64,000 nucleotides of DNA from Franzmannia qiaohouensis (GCF_031451695.1 NZ_JARWAM010000008.1:185591-249590); one strand, 5' to 3'; counted from the stretch's first letter, positions 17,635-27,935 are shown. Translations and numbers: made by a program. The notes: generated from the letters alone by a model not told the origin.

Positions 17635-19224
17635 ATGCCTGACGTACTGATCATCGGCGGCGGCGTGGCCGGCCTGACGCTGGCACTCAGCGTGGTACAG
17701 CAGCGTCGGGTCACCCTGCTGCGCCCGCGCAATGACCACCAAGGCGCCAGTCAGTGGGCCCAGGGCGGCATCGCTGCGGTACTTTCGCCCCAGGACGATA
17801 TCGAGGCCCATGTCAGCGACACCCTGACCGCCGGCGATGGCCTGTGCGATAGCGCAGCGGTGCGTTTCACCGTCACCCATGGCCCAGCCGCCATCGACTG
17901 GCTGCTTGGCCTGGGCATGCCGTTCACGCCAGACACCAGCCCCGATGCACTCTACCCCTACCACCTGACACGCGAAGGCGGCCACGGGGCGCGCCGCGTG
18001 ATCCACGCCGATGACGCCACCGGCCGCGCGCTGATCGACACCCTACTGGCCCAAGCCAGGCGCCACCCGGCGATCACCCTGCGTGACGACCTTACCGCCG
18101 TACGCCTGGCCAGCGACAGCCGAGGCCGCTGCCGTGGCGCCCACTGCCTGAGCGCCGACGGTGAGCCGCTGACGCTGCTGGCTCAGGACACGGTGCTCGC
18201 CAGCGGCGGTGCCAGCGGGCTCTATCAGCACACCACCAGCCCGCAGCCGGCCTGCGGCGAGGGCATGCTGATGGCCGCCGAGCTGGGCGCCGAATTGATG
18301 AACCTGGAGTTCCAGCAGTTTCATCCCACCTGCCTCTACGACCCGGCGGGGGCCCCCTTCCTGATCAGCGAGGCGCTGCGCGGCGAGGGTGGCATCTTGA
18401 AGAATCTTGCCGGTGAGCGCTTCATGGCGGCGCTCGACCCGCGCGGCGAGCTGGCACCGCGGGACATCGTCGCCCGCGCCATCGACGCCGAGATGCAGCG
18501 CCAAGCGGGGCAGCACGTCTGGCTCGACATCAGTCACCTGGCGGCCGAGGATATTCGCCGCCAGTTTCCCACCATTCACGCCCACTGCCTGTCGCGTGGC
18601 ATCGACATCACCCAGGCGCCGATCCCGGTGGTACCGGCCGCCCACTACAGCTGCGGCGGCATCGCCACCGACCTGCATGGTGCCAGCTGCGTGCCACACC
18701 TGTATGCCATCGGCGAGAGCGCCTGCACCGGCCTGCACGGAGCCAACCGCATGGCCAGCAACTCGCTGCTCGAGTGCCTGGTGTTCGCCCGTGCCGCCGC
18801 CGCACGCCTGCTCGATGACCCCGCGACAGCCCAAGGCGCAGTGAGTGCGCAAGACGTGGACACCCAGCGCTGGCAAGACCAGGCAACCGCCGCGAGCAGC
18901 CCCGAGTGGGTCGCCACGCGCTTCGCCACCCTGCGCCAGATCATGAGCCATCAGGTTGGCATCGTGCGCAGCGACAGCGGTCTCACCAGTGCCGCCGAGG
19001 CGCTGGGCGAACTCGAGCGTTCAGTGCGACACGATGCCGATCGGCAGCCCGTCAGCGTGGCCTTGGCGCGCCTCCAGCACGCCCTGAAGCTCGCCCGCCT
19101 GAGCGTGATGGCGGCACGCCAGCGTCGCGAATCCCGCGGCCTGCACTTCAACCGTGACTGTCCCGCGCCGGCCCCGCAAGCGCTCGCCTCGCGACTGCGG
19201 CTCAGCGATCTCTCCAGCGACTAG
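17635..19224 (+). CDS. nadB: L-aspartate oxidase
   Basis: This 529-residue FAD enzyme oxidises L-aspartate to iminoaspartate, the first step of de novo NAD synthesis. The dinucleotide-binding GGGVAGL motif is at residues 8-14. The fumarate-reductase-like core (QWAQGGIAA, the HLTREGGHGARRV block, AAHYSCGGI, ANRMASNSLLECLVF) and the C-terminal helical domain are intact. It is not next to nadA or nadC. The 3' end overlaps the convergent ygfX-like gene by 23 bp. Confidence 0.95.
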   Translation: MPDVLIIGGGVAGLTLALSVVQQRRVTLLRPRNDHQGASQWAQGGIAAVLSPQDDIEAHVSDTLTAGDGLCDSAAVRFTVTHGPAAIDWLLGLGMPFTPDTSPDALYPYHLTREGGHGARRVIHADDATGRALIDTLLAQARRHPAITLRDDLTAVRLASDSRGRCRGAHCLSADGEPLTLLAQDTVLASGGASGLYQHTTSPQPACGEGMLMAAELGAELMNLEFQQFHPTCLYDPAGAPFLISEALRGEGGILKNLAGERFMAALDPRGELAPRDIVARAIDAEMQRQAGQHVWLDISHLAAEDIRRQFPTIHAHCLSRGIDITQAPIPVVPAAHYSCGGIATDLHGASCVPHLYAIGESACTGLHGANRMASNSLLECLVFARAAAARLLDDPATAQGAVSAQDVDTQRWQDQATAASSPEWVATRFATLRQIMSHQVGIVRSDSGLTSAAEALGELERSVRHDADRQPVSVALARLQHALKLARLSVMAARQRRESRGLHFNRDCPAPAPQALASRLRLSDLSSD

Positions 19225-19621
19225 CCGAGCCGCCAGCCTGCTCGGAGACCAGGCAGCGCCGCAGCTCACGGCGTGCCTCGCGCGAGGCGCTGTCGGGCCA
19301 CAGCCACCCCGGGCGGCCGTCGAGGCGCAGCCCGATCAGCCACGGCCCGATATAGACCAGCTCGAGGGTTACCGGTCGCCAGCCACTGTCATGGTCTGCC
19401 ACCTGCCAGCCGCCCTCGCCGCTGGCATAGCGCAGCGACCAGGGGCGTTGACCTCGCCACCACTGAACGATCACTGCCGCCAGACACAGCAGCGCCGTGG
19501 CGGCTAGCCACGGCGCTGCGACCCATGCCAGTAATCCGCCCACCGCCAATGCCAGGCCGGCCTGGACGGCCAGCGCCAACCTAGAGGGTACGGTACTGAT
19601 CGTTACCGGTGGTTTCGGCAT
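19202..19621 (-). CDS. YgfX/CptA-like membrane protein
   Basis: This 139-residue protein has two close N-terminal hydrophobic helices (about 14-50) and a cytoplasmic domain with several Trp residues. That fits YgfX, encoded next to SdhE in many gammaproteobacteria. YgfX was once proposed as a toxin acting on cytoskeletal proteins; its role remains debated. From the ATG at 19621 it overlaps sdhE by 41 bp. A TTG just after the sdhE stop is a possible alternative start. It also overlaps the 3' end of nadB. Confidence 0.7.
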   Translation of the reverse strand: MPKPPVTISTVPSRLALAVQAGLALAVGGLLAWVAAPWLAATALLCLAAVIVQWWRGQRPWSLRYASGEGGWQVADHDSGWRPVTLELVYIGPWLIGLRLDGRPGWLWPDSASREARRELRRCLVSEQAGGSASRWRDR

Positions 19622-19874
19622 AGTCGACGATCATCTGCACGATGCGTCGCCGCGACGGCTCGGCGGGCCATTCACGGCGCATCAGCCACATGAATAGATC
19701 CTGATCCTCCTCGGTGATCAGCGCCTGGTAGGCGGCCTGGTCGGCGGCATCGAGATCGCCATAGCGATGTTCAAGGAACGGGATCAACAGCAGATCGAGC
19801 TCCCACATGCCGCGCCGGGAATGCCAATACAGGCGCTTGCGGGTGATGTCGTCGGCGGACGCTTGTTCGCTCAA
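19581..19874 (-). CDS. sdhE: Succinate dehydrogenase flavinylation factor SdhE
   Basis: I use the TTG at 19874 with a GAGG site upstream, giving 97 residues; the longer ATG start at 19937 adds 21 residues not typical of the family. The RGMWELD segment carries the conserved RGxxE motif needed for covalent FAD attachment to SdhA and FrdA. The remaining helices (LLLIPFLE, DLFMWLM, IVQMIVDY) fit the five-helix fold. It is the first gene of the minus-strand pair with ygfX. Confidence 0.88.
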   Translation of the reverse strand: MSEQASADDITRKRLYWHSRRGMWELDLLLIPFLEHRYGDLDAADQAAYQALITEEDQDLFMWLMRREWPAEPSRRRIVQMIVDYAETTGNDQYRTL

Positions 19875-20069
19875 GGGAAACCTCGAAACACTCGATGAAT
19901 GGGCATGCAGTATACCTGAGCCACCGCAGTGGCACACGACAGCCCCCGGCCATGTCGCGTGAGATAGCGGATAGTCGCAGTCTAGTGCGTTGTTTTATCA
20001 CGGTTTGCGCAGTATGCTGAAGACAAACAACAAAGCCGGATATGGCGCAGACCGCATTGGAGACGAGCA

Positions 20070-20366
20070 ATGACCAAGTCCGAACTCATCGAGCAGATAG
20101 CAATGCGGCAGCCCGAGCTGTCGATAAAGGAAGTCGAAGCAGCGGTGCGACTGATCCTCGACGACATCACCGACGCGCTGGCCGATGGTGGGCGCGTGGA
20201 GATTCGTGGCTTCGGAAGCTTCTCGCTGCACTACCGCGAGCCGCGCGTCGGGCGCAATCCTAAGACCGGCGATCCGGTCGAACTGGATGGCAAGTTCGTG
20301 CCACACTTCAAGCCCGGCAAGGAACTTCGTGAGCAGGTCAATGCCAGCCGTGCCCTCGGTTACTGA
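20070..20366 (+). CDS. ihfB: Integration host factor subunit beta
   Basis: This 98-residue HU/IHF-family protein bends DNA as a heterodimer with IhfA. The N-terminal helices, the RGFGSFSLHYREPRVGRNPKTG beta-arm region (residues about 46-67) and the PHFKPGKELR tail are diagnostic. In relatives ihfB usually follows rpsA; here it is preceded by the divergent sdhE gene with 195 bp between. The lapA-lapB-pyrF genes follow in the usual order. Confidence 0.95.
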   Translation: MTKSELIEQIAMRQPELSIKEVEAAVRLILDDITDALADGGRVEIRGFGSFSLHYREPRVGRNPKTGDPVELDGKFVPHFKPGKELREQVNASRALGY

Positions 20367-20410
20367 CGCCCCGCTCCGGCTTTACTGAACGACTTAAGGA
20401 ATCCATCACC

Positions 20411-20716
20411 ATGCGTTGGCTCAAAGGCGTGATCCTGGCAATAATCCTGCTGGCCGTGCTGCTGGTCGGTATCCTGTTTGCCGTCAACAACCAGCAGCCC
20501 ATGCCGCTCAACCTGATCTGGATCGAGCTGCCGGCGGTATCGCTCTCGGTTTGGCTACTCGGCGCCCTGACATGCGGGGTACTGCTCGGCATGCTGGCGA
20601 TGAGCGGCGTCTACCTGCGCCTGCGCACCCTGCTGACCCGCGCCCAGCGCCACAATCAGCAGCAGCGCAAGGAACTCGACCGCCTGCGCGTCCAGGAGCT
20701 CAAGGAACTGCCCTAA
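20411..20716 (+). CDS. lapA: LapA-domain (DUF1049) inner-membrane protein
   Basis: This 101-residue protein has two membrane helices (about 5-25 and 40-64) and a cytoplasmic coiled-coil tail rich in Arg and Gln. That is the LapA (YciS) layout. LapA forms an inner-membrane complex with LapB that controls lipopolysaccharide synthesis through FtsH-mediated LpxC turnover. The stop codon abuts the lapB ATG, indicating a translationally linked pair. Confidence 0.9.
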   Translation: MRWLKGVILAIILLAVLLVGILFAVNNQQPMPLNLIWIELPAVSLSVWLLGALTCGVLLGMLAMSGVYLRLRTLLTRAQRHNQQQRKELDRLRVQELKELP

Positions 20717-21892
20717 ATGCTCGACCCGATGCTGCTGGCACTCGTGTTGGCAGCGGTCGCCATCGGCTGGTGGCTGGGCCGCCGACAACGCACTCCCGAC
20801 GACTCTGCCCAGCAGCCGTCGCTGACCCGCGACTATTTCGTGGGCCTCAATTACCTCCTCAACGAGCAGCCCGATCGCGCCATCGAGACCTTCGTCGCCG
20901 CCCTGGAGGTCAACAGCGACACCATCGAAACTCATATCGCCCTGGGCAACCTGTTCCGCTCCCGCGGCGAAGCCGACCGCGCCGTCAAGATCCACCAGAA
21001 CCTGCTGGCACGGCCCACGCTGACCGCCCACCAGGGCGACAGCGTGCAGCTCGAACTGGCCCGCGACTTCTTCCACCTGGGGCTGCTCGACCGCGCCGAG
21101 AAACTGCTGCAGGGCCTGATCCACGAGGCCCACCTCGAGGACACCCGGCGCCACGCCAAGCGCCTGCTGGCCGACCTGCTGGAGCGTGAGAAGGAGTGGC
21201 AGGCGGCACTCGAGGTAGCGCAGCCGTTGATTCGCGAGGATGACGACTTGCGCCGCGCCGCCGCCCACTGGCAGTGCGAGCTCGCTCAGCAGGAACTCGA
21301 CTCGGCGAGCCCGTCACGCGCCCGCAAACGGCTGAAACAGGCGCTGAAGACCGACCCACGCTGCGTGCGCGCCACCTGGATGCTGGCACGCATGGAGCAC
21401 GACACCGGCCACTACAAGGCCGAGATCAAGCTGCTCAGGCGCATCCCCGAGCAGGATCCCGACTTTACCGCCCTGGTTCTACCCCCGCTGCGCGACGCTT
21501 ACCTGCGCCGCGAGGATCCCGATGGCCTCGAACAGACGCTGCAGGCGCTGGTCGAGGCGACTCGCTCGACCAGCGCCATTATCATGCTCGCTGAGTGCCT
21601 GCAGCAGCGCGAAGGCGACCATGCCGCTGCAGACTTCGTCAGCCAGCAGCTCAGCCAGGCGCCCAACCTGCGCGGCATCGACTACCTGGTTGACCTCTAT
21701 CGCCACCAGCCCGGGCTCGCCGAAAGCCAACCGATGACGCTGCTCAAGCAGCATACCCAGTCGCTGCTAGACGCCAGCCCCCACTACCGCTGCCAGCGCT
21801 GCGGCTTCGATGGCCGCCAGCTGCACTGGCAGTGCCCCAGCTGTCGCAGCTGGGGCACCACCCGGCCGATCACCGGCCTGCGCGGCGAATAG
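20717..21892 (+). CDS. lapB: Lipopolysaccharide assembly protein LapB
   Basis: This 391-residue protein has an N-terminal membrane anchor (residues 2-18), a series of TPR repeats through the cytoplasmic part, and a C-terminal rubredoxin-like metal site built from CQRC and CPSC (about 357-375). This architecture is diagnostic of LapB/YciM, which recruits FtsH to degrade LpxC and so limits LPS production. The ATG immediately follows the lapA stop. Confidence 0.95.
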   Translation: MLDPMLLALVLAAVAIGWWLGRRQRTPDDSAQQPSLTRDYFVGLNYLLNEQPDRAIETFVAALEVNSDTIETHIALGNLFRSRGEADRAVKIHQNLLARPTLTAHQGDSVQLELARDFFHLGLLDRAEKLLQGLIHEAHLEDTRRHAKRLLADLLEREKEWQAALEVAQPLIREDDDLRRAAAHWQCELAQQELDSASPSRARKRLKQALKTDPRCVRATWMLARMEHDTGHYKAEIKLLRRIPEQDPDFTALVLPPLRDAYLRREDPDGLEQTLQALVEATRSTSAIIMLAECLQQREGDHAAADFVSQQLSQAPNLRGIDYLVDLYRHQPGLAESQPMTLLKQHTQSLLDASPHYRCQRCGFDGRQLHWQCPSCRSWGTTRPITGLRGE

Positions 21893-21898
21893 TCGCCG

Positions 21899-22600
21899 TC
21901 AGCTTCCCGCCAGCTCCGCCTCGATGGCCGCCAGGGCCTGCATCGGCTCCTCGGCCTGGGTCACCGGCCGCCCCACCACCAGATGCGTACTGCCGGCCGT
22001 CATCGCCGCCGCTGGCGTCATCACCCGGCGCTGATCGCCGGCCGCCGCGCTGGCTGGGCGAATGCCCGGGGTCACCTTGAGGAAGTCGTCACCGCACAGC
22101 GTCCGCAACCGCTCAGCCTCCTGGGCCGAACACACCACCCCGTGCAGGCCGCTGTCGCGGGTCAGCTGCGCCAGCCGCTCGACGTGCTCGGCGGGGCTGG
22201 CGGTAATCCCCACCTCGGCAAGATCCGCGGCGGCCATGCTGGTCAGCACCGTCACCGCGATCAGTCGCGTGTCGAGACCGCCCGCCTCGAGCCGCTCACG
22301 GGCCGCCTCCATCATCCGCCGTCCGCCACCGGCGTGAACATTGACCATCCACACCCCCTGCTGGGCAGCGGCTTCCACGGCGCCGGCCACGGTATTGGGA
22401 ATGTCGTGGAACTTGAGATCCAGGAATACCTCGAAACCGCGGCCGTGCAGCGCGTCGAGCACCTCGGGACCGCTGCGGGTGAACAGCTCCTTGCCTACCT
22501 TGACCCGGCAGCGCTGAGGGTCGAGGCGATCGGCCATGCACAGGGCGGCGTCGAGAGAGGCGTAGTCGAGGGCAATGATCAAGGGAGAGGAAATCGACAT
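21899..22600 (-). CDS. pyrF: Orotidine 5'-phosphate decarboxylase
   Basis: This 233-residue TIM-barrel enzyme converts OMP to UMP, the last step of pyrimidine synthesis. The signature DLKFHDIPNTV (about residues 63-73) holds the catalytic Asp-Lys-Asp array. The VTPGIRP and VGRPVTQA phosphate loops are present. The gene follows lapB convergently with only 6 bp between stops. In several relatives it is co-directional with lapB, so local inversion is possible. Confidence 0.96.
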   Translation of the reverse strand: MSISSPLIIALDYASLDAALCMADRLDPQRCRVKVGKELFTRSGPEVLDALHGRGFEVFLDLKFHDIPNTVAGAVEAAAQQGVWMVNVHAGGGRRMMEAARERLEAGGLDTRLIAVTVLTSMAAADLAEVGITASPAEHVERLAQLTRDSGLHGVVCSAQEAERLRTLCGDDFLKVTPGIRPASAAAGDQRRVMTPAAAMTAGSTHLVVGRPVTQAEEPMQALAAIEAELAGS

Positions 22601-22839
22601 GCGCGAGGAGGGCTCCGTCCAGGCTGTGAGGAATATGCCTCAGTATATCAGCCCAGTGGCGTCCGCTGCCGGTAAGCCATGGCTTTCATGACTTGCTATA
22701 TAAGTCTTACATAAAATGGAGAAATGTCTCACACCCCAGCACCGCCTCCCCTGTCTATGGTTAAAGAGCACGCAGGGCCTCCCCAGCAGCTTAGCCCGGC
22801 GGTGTCGACCCACTCGATAACTCTACTAAGGAGAACGGT

Positions 22840-23106
22840 ATGCAAGGACTCTTCAAGGCGTTTGTCATCAGCCTGCTGCTGACGTTTGCGCTGCCCGCCC
22901 TGGCCCAGGAAATGGCCCCCATCGACGTCAATACTGCCGACGCGGAGCTGCTAGCAGAGCTGCCCGGCATCGGTGAAACCCGCGCCCAGGCGATCATCGA
23001 CGAGCGTGAGGCCAACGGGCCCTTCGAAAGCGCCGACGACATGACCCGGGTGAGCGGCATCGGCGCCGCCACGGTAGACGGCTTCCGCGACCAGGTAAGC
23101 TTCTAA
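22840..23106 (+). CDS. ComEA-type helix-hairpin-helix protein
   Basis: This 88-residue protein has a signal peptide ending at ALAQ (about residue 23) and one ComEA module. The module carries the opening IDVNTADAELL and two HhH hairpins (LPGIGETRAQAII and VSGIGAATVDGF). Periplasmic ComEA proteins bind incoming double-stranded DNA and ratchet it inward during transformation. Single-domain versions are widespread even where competence is unproven. An AAGGAG site precedes the ATG and a strong terminator follows. Confidence 0.9.
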   Translation: MQGLFKAFVISLLLTFALPALAQEMAPIDVNTADAELLAELPGIGETRAQAIIDEREANGPFESADDMTRVSGIGAATVDGFRDQVSF

Positions 23107-23179
23107 TCGGCCCTTAGCGATAAGTAGACGAGATGTGTGTCCGGCCTTGGAGCTCAACTCCTCCCCCTCGCTGAGCTCA

Positions 23180-23212
23180 CCGGGCGACCCTTGATGGGTC
23201 GCCCGGCTTCTT
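23180..23212 (+). terminator. Intrinsic terminator after comEA
   Basis: An 11-bp perfect stem (CCGGGCGACCC and complement) with a TTGAT loop is followed by CTTCTT. It lies between comEA and the convergent SDR gene and may serve both. Confidence 0.7.
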
Positions 23213-23228
23213 GAGCACAGACCCAGGC

Positions 23229-23990
23229 TCAGATCCGTAGACCACCGTCGCACTCGATCACCCGCCCGGTGAAATAGGCGTTATCGAAAATGAATGCCAC
23301 GCTCTCGGCGATATCTGCCGGCTGGCCGAGGCTGCCCAGCGGAATGCCCTTGGTGATCTTCTCCAGCACCTCGGGGCGGATGGCGGAGGTCATCTCGGTC
23401 TCGATGAAGCCCGGCGCCACCGCACCAACGCGAATACCGTAGCGTGCCAGCTCCTTGGCCCAGGTCACGGTCAGCGAAGCCACCCCGGCCTTGGCCGCCG
23501 AGTAGTTGCTCTGGCCCATGTTGCCGGCACGGGAAATGCTCGAGATGTTGACGATCACCCCGCCCTGGCCGGCGTCTACCATCTGGCTGGCCGCTTCGCG
23601 TCCGCACAGGAACACCCCGGTCAGATTGACGTCGATGACCTGACGCCACTGCTCGAGGGACATGGTGCTCTCCACCTTGCCGTCCCGCGCCTTGACCAGC
23701 AAACCATCGCGGGTGATCCCGGCATTGTTGACCAGCCCGGTGACCGGCCCTAGCTGCGCGGCAATATCGTCGAATGCCTGACGCACCGAGGTCTCGTCAG
23801 CCACGTCGACCACGAAACCGGTTGCCTGTACGCCCTGGTCGAGCAGCGAATTGGCCGCGTTGTCGAGCGCCTCGCGCTCGAGGTCGAGCAGCGCGATCCG
23901 AGCGCCCTTGCGCCCGAGTACCGCAGCCATGGCCAGGCCGAGCCCGCGCGCGCCGCCGGTAATCGCCACCACCGAATCGTTCCACTGCAT
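23229..23990 (-). CDS. Short-chain dehydrogenase/reductase (FabG-like)
   Basis: This 253-residue protein is a classical SDR: cofactor motif TGGARGLG (residues about 11-18), NNAG, catalytic Ser in the NISSIS strand, and YSAAK (Tyr/Lys). The overall pattern resembles 3-oxoacyl-ACP reductase or acetoacetyl-CoA reductase, but no fatty-acid or PHB gene is adjacent. The exact substrate is therefore open. It is transcribed alone and is divergent from fxsA. Confidence 0.85.
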   Translation of the reverse strand: MQWNDSVVAITGGARGLGLAMAAVLGRKGARIALLDLEREALDNAANSLLDQGVQATGFVVDVADETSVRQAFDDIAAQLGPVTGLVNNAGITRDGLLVKARDGKVESTMSLEQWRQVIDVNLTGVFLCGREAASQMVDAGQGGVIVNISSISRAGNMGQSNYSAAKAGVASLTVTWAKELARYGIRVGAVAPGFIETEMTSAIRPEVLEKITKGIPLGSLGQPADIAESVAFIFDNAYFTGRVIECDGGLRI

Positions 23991-24198
23991 AATGGATATC
24001 TCCTTGTGGGGCCAGTGTGCCTGGCCCTCTCGCTAGATGCTCGCCACCGCTGGACATCTGCAATGCGGGGCGGCCGATGCTATTGTGCATCGCAACATAA
24101 ATCACCCTAGCACGAGACGCTGCCTTCGCCCAGCCAACCATTGGTGAAGAGTCGCGCATGTGCCGCCACACTTGGTTATCGGCCATTCTCGCGCGCGA

Positions 24199-24226
24199 CT
24201 TGAAAATACCTTCGCCACCTCCATAT
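24199..24226 (+). promoter_or_regulatory. Heat-shock (sigma-32) promoter candidate of fxsA
   Basis: CTTGAAA (24199-24205) and CTCCATAT (24219-24226) are separated by 13 bp. The sigma-32 consensus is CTTGAAA then CCCCATNT, so only one -10 position deviates. It lies 27 bp before the fxsA start. Confidence 0.6.
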
Positions 24227-24253
24227 CAAGGCCAAACTACACCAGGAGTCACC

Positions 24254-24772
24254 ATGCCCTTCCTGTTGCTCTTTACCCTCTTCGCCCTGCTCGATTTCGT
24301 CATCCTATTCTCGGTGGGCAGCCAGATCGGCCTGCTCACCACCCTGCTGCTGGTGCTGGCCACCGGCGTCATCGGTCTGCATCTGGTACGCCGACAGGGG
24401 GTTGCCACCCTGCAGCGCGCCCAGCAACGCTTCGCCCAGGGCGAACTGCCCTCCAGCGAACTGATTACCGGCGCCGCCTTGATCTTCGGCGGCGCCCTGC
24501 TGATGGCGCCCGGCTTCGTTTCCGACGCACTGGGCTTCATGTGCCTGATCCCTGGCACCCGTCAGCTGCTCGGCCGCGCCTTTGGCCGGGTAGGCGTCAA
24601 GGCGCGCGGCTTCAGTTTCCACCAGCAGCCAGGGCCGAGCCCGGATGACTGGCATCAGGCCAGCGGCCAGCGCCAGACCGACGACGGGCAAGCGCATGGC
24701 CGCGGTCATCGAGACACTGCCGAGGGCCCCATCGAGGGCGATTTCATCAGCCGCGACGACTCACGCCGCTGA
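24254..24772 (+). CDS. fxsA: FxsA family inner-membrane protein
   Basis: Starting at 24254 with an AGGAG site, the product is 172 residues. Two or three N-terminal membrane helices and the conserved MAPGFVSDALG(F) segment (about residues 80-91) identify FxsA/UPF0716. The C-terminal tail is long, polar and His/Asp rich. In E. coli FxsA overproduction lets F-plasmid cells escape T7 exclusion; its normal role is unknown. The gene lies next to groES, as it does near groE in enterobacteria. Confidence 0.9.
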   Translation: MPFLLLFTLFALLDFVILFSVGSQIGLLTTLLLVLATGVIGLHLVRRQGVATLQRAQQRFAQGELPSSELITGAALIFGGALLMAPGFVSDALGFMCLIPGTRQLLGRAFGRVGVKARGFSFHQQPGPSPDDWHQASGQRQTDDGQAHGRGHRDTAEGPIEGDFISRDDSRR

Positions 24773-24807
24773 GTGGCTGAAAAACGTAAAAAATTTTGCT
24801 TGGCGGC

Positions 24808-24834
24808 CTTGAAAGGCTTTCTCCAGCCCCCACT
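24808..24834 (+). promoter_or_regulatory. Heat-shock (sigma-32) promoter of groESL
   Basis: CTTGAAA (24808-24814) is followed after 13 bp by CCCCACT (24828-24834), a close match to the sigma-32 consensus. The transcript would have a leader of about 140 nt before groES. Confidence 0.8.
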
Positions 24835-24982
24835 GTTGGGCTAGAAGACGAGCTTCGGTGCCGAGGTCTCCTCGGCACCAATGACAATGAAGGCAACCGC
24901 CTTCCCGGAAGCCCGCTTCCGGAGCTGTTATGGACCGTCGTGAACCATCACGACACAGCAAACCATCAGGAGAACGTGAGCA

Positions 24983-25276
24983 ATGAACATCCGTCCCTTG
25001 CACGATCGCGTCGTCGTCCGTCGCGTCGAAGAAGAACAGAAAACCGCTGGCGGCATCGTGCTCCCGGGCAATGCCCAGGAAAAGCCGACTCGTGGCGAAA
25101 TCCTCGCCGTCGGTAACGGCCGGATTCTCGACAACGGCGAAGTGCGTCCGCTGGACGTCAAGGTTGGCGACACGGTGATCTTCAAGGATGGCTTTGGCGT
25201 CGAGAAGCAGAAGATCGACGGCGAAGAAGTCCTGATCATGAGCGAGTCCGACATTCTCGCCGTGGTCGAAGGCTAA
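24983..25276 (+). CDS. groES: Co-chaperonin GroES
   Basis: This 97-residue heptameric lid protein opens MNIRPLHDRV and carries the mobile loop (EEEQKTAGGIVLPG, about 17-30) that docks onto GroEL. The length is normal for the family. A sigma-32 promoter lies about 150 bp upstream. groEL follows after 59 bp in the same operon. Confidence 0.98.
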   Translation: MNIRPLHDRVVVRRVEEEQKTAGGIVLPGNAQEKPTRGEILAVGNGRILDNGEVRPLDVKVGDTVIFKDGFGVEKQKIDGEEVLIMSESDILAVVEG

Positions 25277-25335
25277 GCCTCTACCCGTTACTGTACTGCG
25301 TTAGTTTCACGAACTCAGATTAGGAAGCACTAAAA

Positions 25336-26976
<1,641 letters not shown>

Positions 26977-27011
26977 GCAAGCCCCCTGCCCCAGGCACTG
27001 CCTGAGACAGA

Positions 27012-27044
27012 CCCCGCCGGTGACAGCCGGCGGGGTTTTATTTT
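27012..27044 (+). terminator. Intrinsic terminator of groESL
   Basis: A 9-bp stem (CCCCGCCGG and complement) with a TGACAG loop is followed by TTTTATTTT. Confidence 0.88.
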
Positions 27045-27134
27045 GTGGGAAGTAGGAAGACCAAGCCGTGTAGAATGACGTCTTTCAGGCACGAAGTGCC
27101 GGTCTTTAATCTTCCTTCTTACGTCTTGTCTTCC

Positions 27135-27905
27135 ATGCTCTCCAATATTCGCATCGTCCTCGTCCAGACCTTTCATCCCGGCAATATCGGCCAGGCCGCC
27201 CGCGCCATGAAGACCATGGGGCTCACTGATCTGGTGCTGGTGCGGCCGCGCTGCTATCCCGACGTCGAAGCATCGCGCCTGGCGGCCGGCGCCGAGGACG
27301 TGCTAGACGGCGCCCGGGTGGTCGATGAACTGAGCGACGCCGTGGCTGACTGCGTGCAAGTGGTCGGCGCCAGTGCACGACTGCGCAGCCTGCCGCTGCC
27401 CCACTTTGATGAGCCCGACGCCATGGCCGAGACGGTCGTCGAGCATGCCCGTCAGTCACCGGTGGCACTGGTGTTCGGCCGCGAACGCTCAGGGCTGACC
27501 AACGACGAGATCCGCCAGTGCAGCCATCAGGTGAGCATTCCGGCCAATCCCGACTATGGCATCCTCAACCTTTCCCAGGCGGTGCAGGTGCTGGCCTACG
27601 AAGTGCACCGCGCCTGGCGTCGGCAGCCGGCCAGCGACTACCGCTACCAGCGCCCGGCTCAGGCCGAGCCGCCAACCCGGGAGCAGTTGGGGCATTTCCA
27701 GGCGCATCTCTCGCGGATCATGGCCAGTAGCGGCTTTCTCACCCAGCCCCACGCCACCACCGAGCAGCAGCTGCAGACGCTGTTCGCCCGTGCCCAGCCT
27801 TCGCGCCGTGAGCTCTCGCTGCTGCGCGGGCTACTCAGCGCGCTGGAGCAGCATATTGCCACTGATTTGCCCGATGACAAGGAAAGGTCACGCAATCGTG
27901 ACTAG
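27135..27905 (+). CDS. trmJ: tRNA (cytidine/uridine-2'-O-)-methyltransferase TrmJ
   Basis: I choose the ATG at 27135, giving 256 residues that open MLSNIRIVLVQ; the upstream ATG at 27045 adds 30 unlikely residues. The SPOUT-fold motifs are present: NIGQAARAMKTMGL (residues about 16-29), FGRERSGLTNDEI and the knot helix NLSQAVQVLAYE. TrmJ methylates the ribose of nucleotide 32 in several tRNAs. In enterobacteria trmJ precedes iscR; here it is followed by the predicted regulatory RNA and ilvE. Confidence 0.93.
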   Translation: MLSNIRIVLVQTFHPGNIGQAARAMKTMGLTDLVLVRPRCYPDVEASRLAAGAEDVLDGARVVDELSDAVADCVQVVGASARLRSLPLPHFDEPDAMAETVVEHARQSPVALVFGRERSGLTNDEIRQCSHQVSIPANPDYGILNLSQAVQVLAYEVHRAWRRQPASDYRYQRPAQAEPPTREQLGHFQAHLSRIMASSGFLTQPHATTEQQLQTLFARAQPSRRELSLLRGLLSALEQHIATDLPDDKERSRNRD

Positions 27906-27929
27906 ACTGTCATCTATCCAGCCTATAAC
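27887..27929 (+). promoter_or_regulatory. Promoter region of predicted CsrB-like RNA
   Basis: A -10-like TATAAC lies at 27924-27929 with no good -35. At 27887-27902 a perfect 6+6 inverted repeat (GTCACG, 4 nt, CGTGAC) overlaps the end of trmJ. Relative to a start near 27936 its centre is at about -41, as for a class II activator site. The start site itself is estimated only from the -10 spacing. Confidence 0.45.
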
Positions 27930-27935
27930 GGTTGG

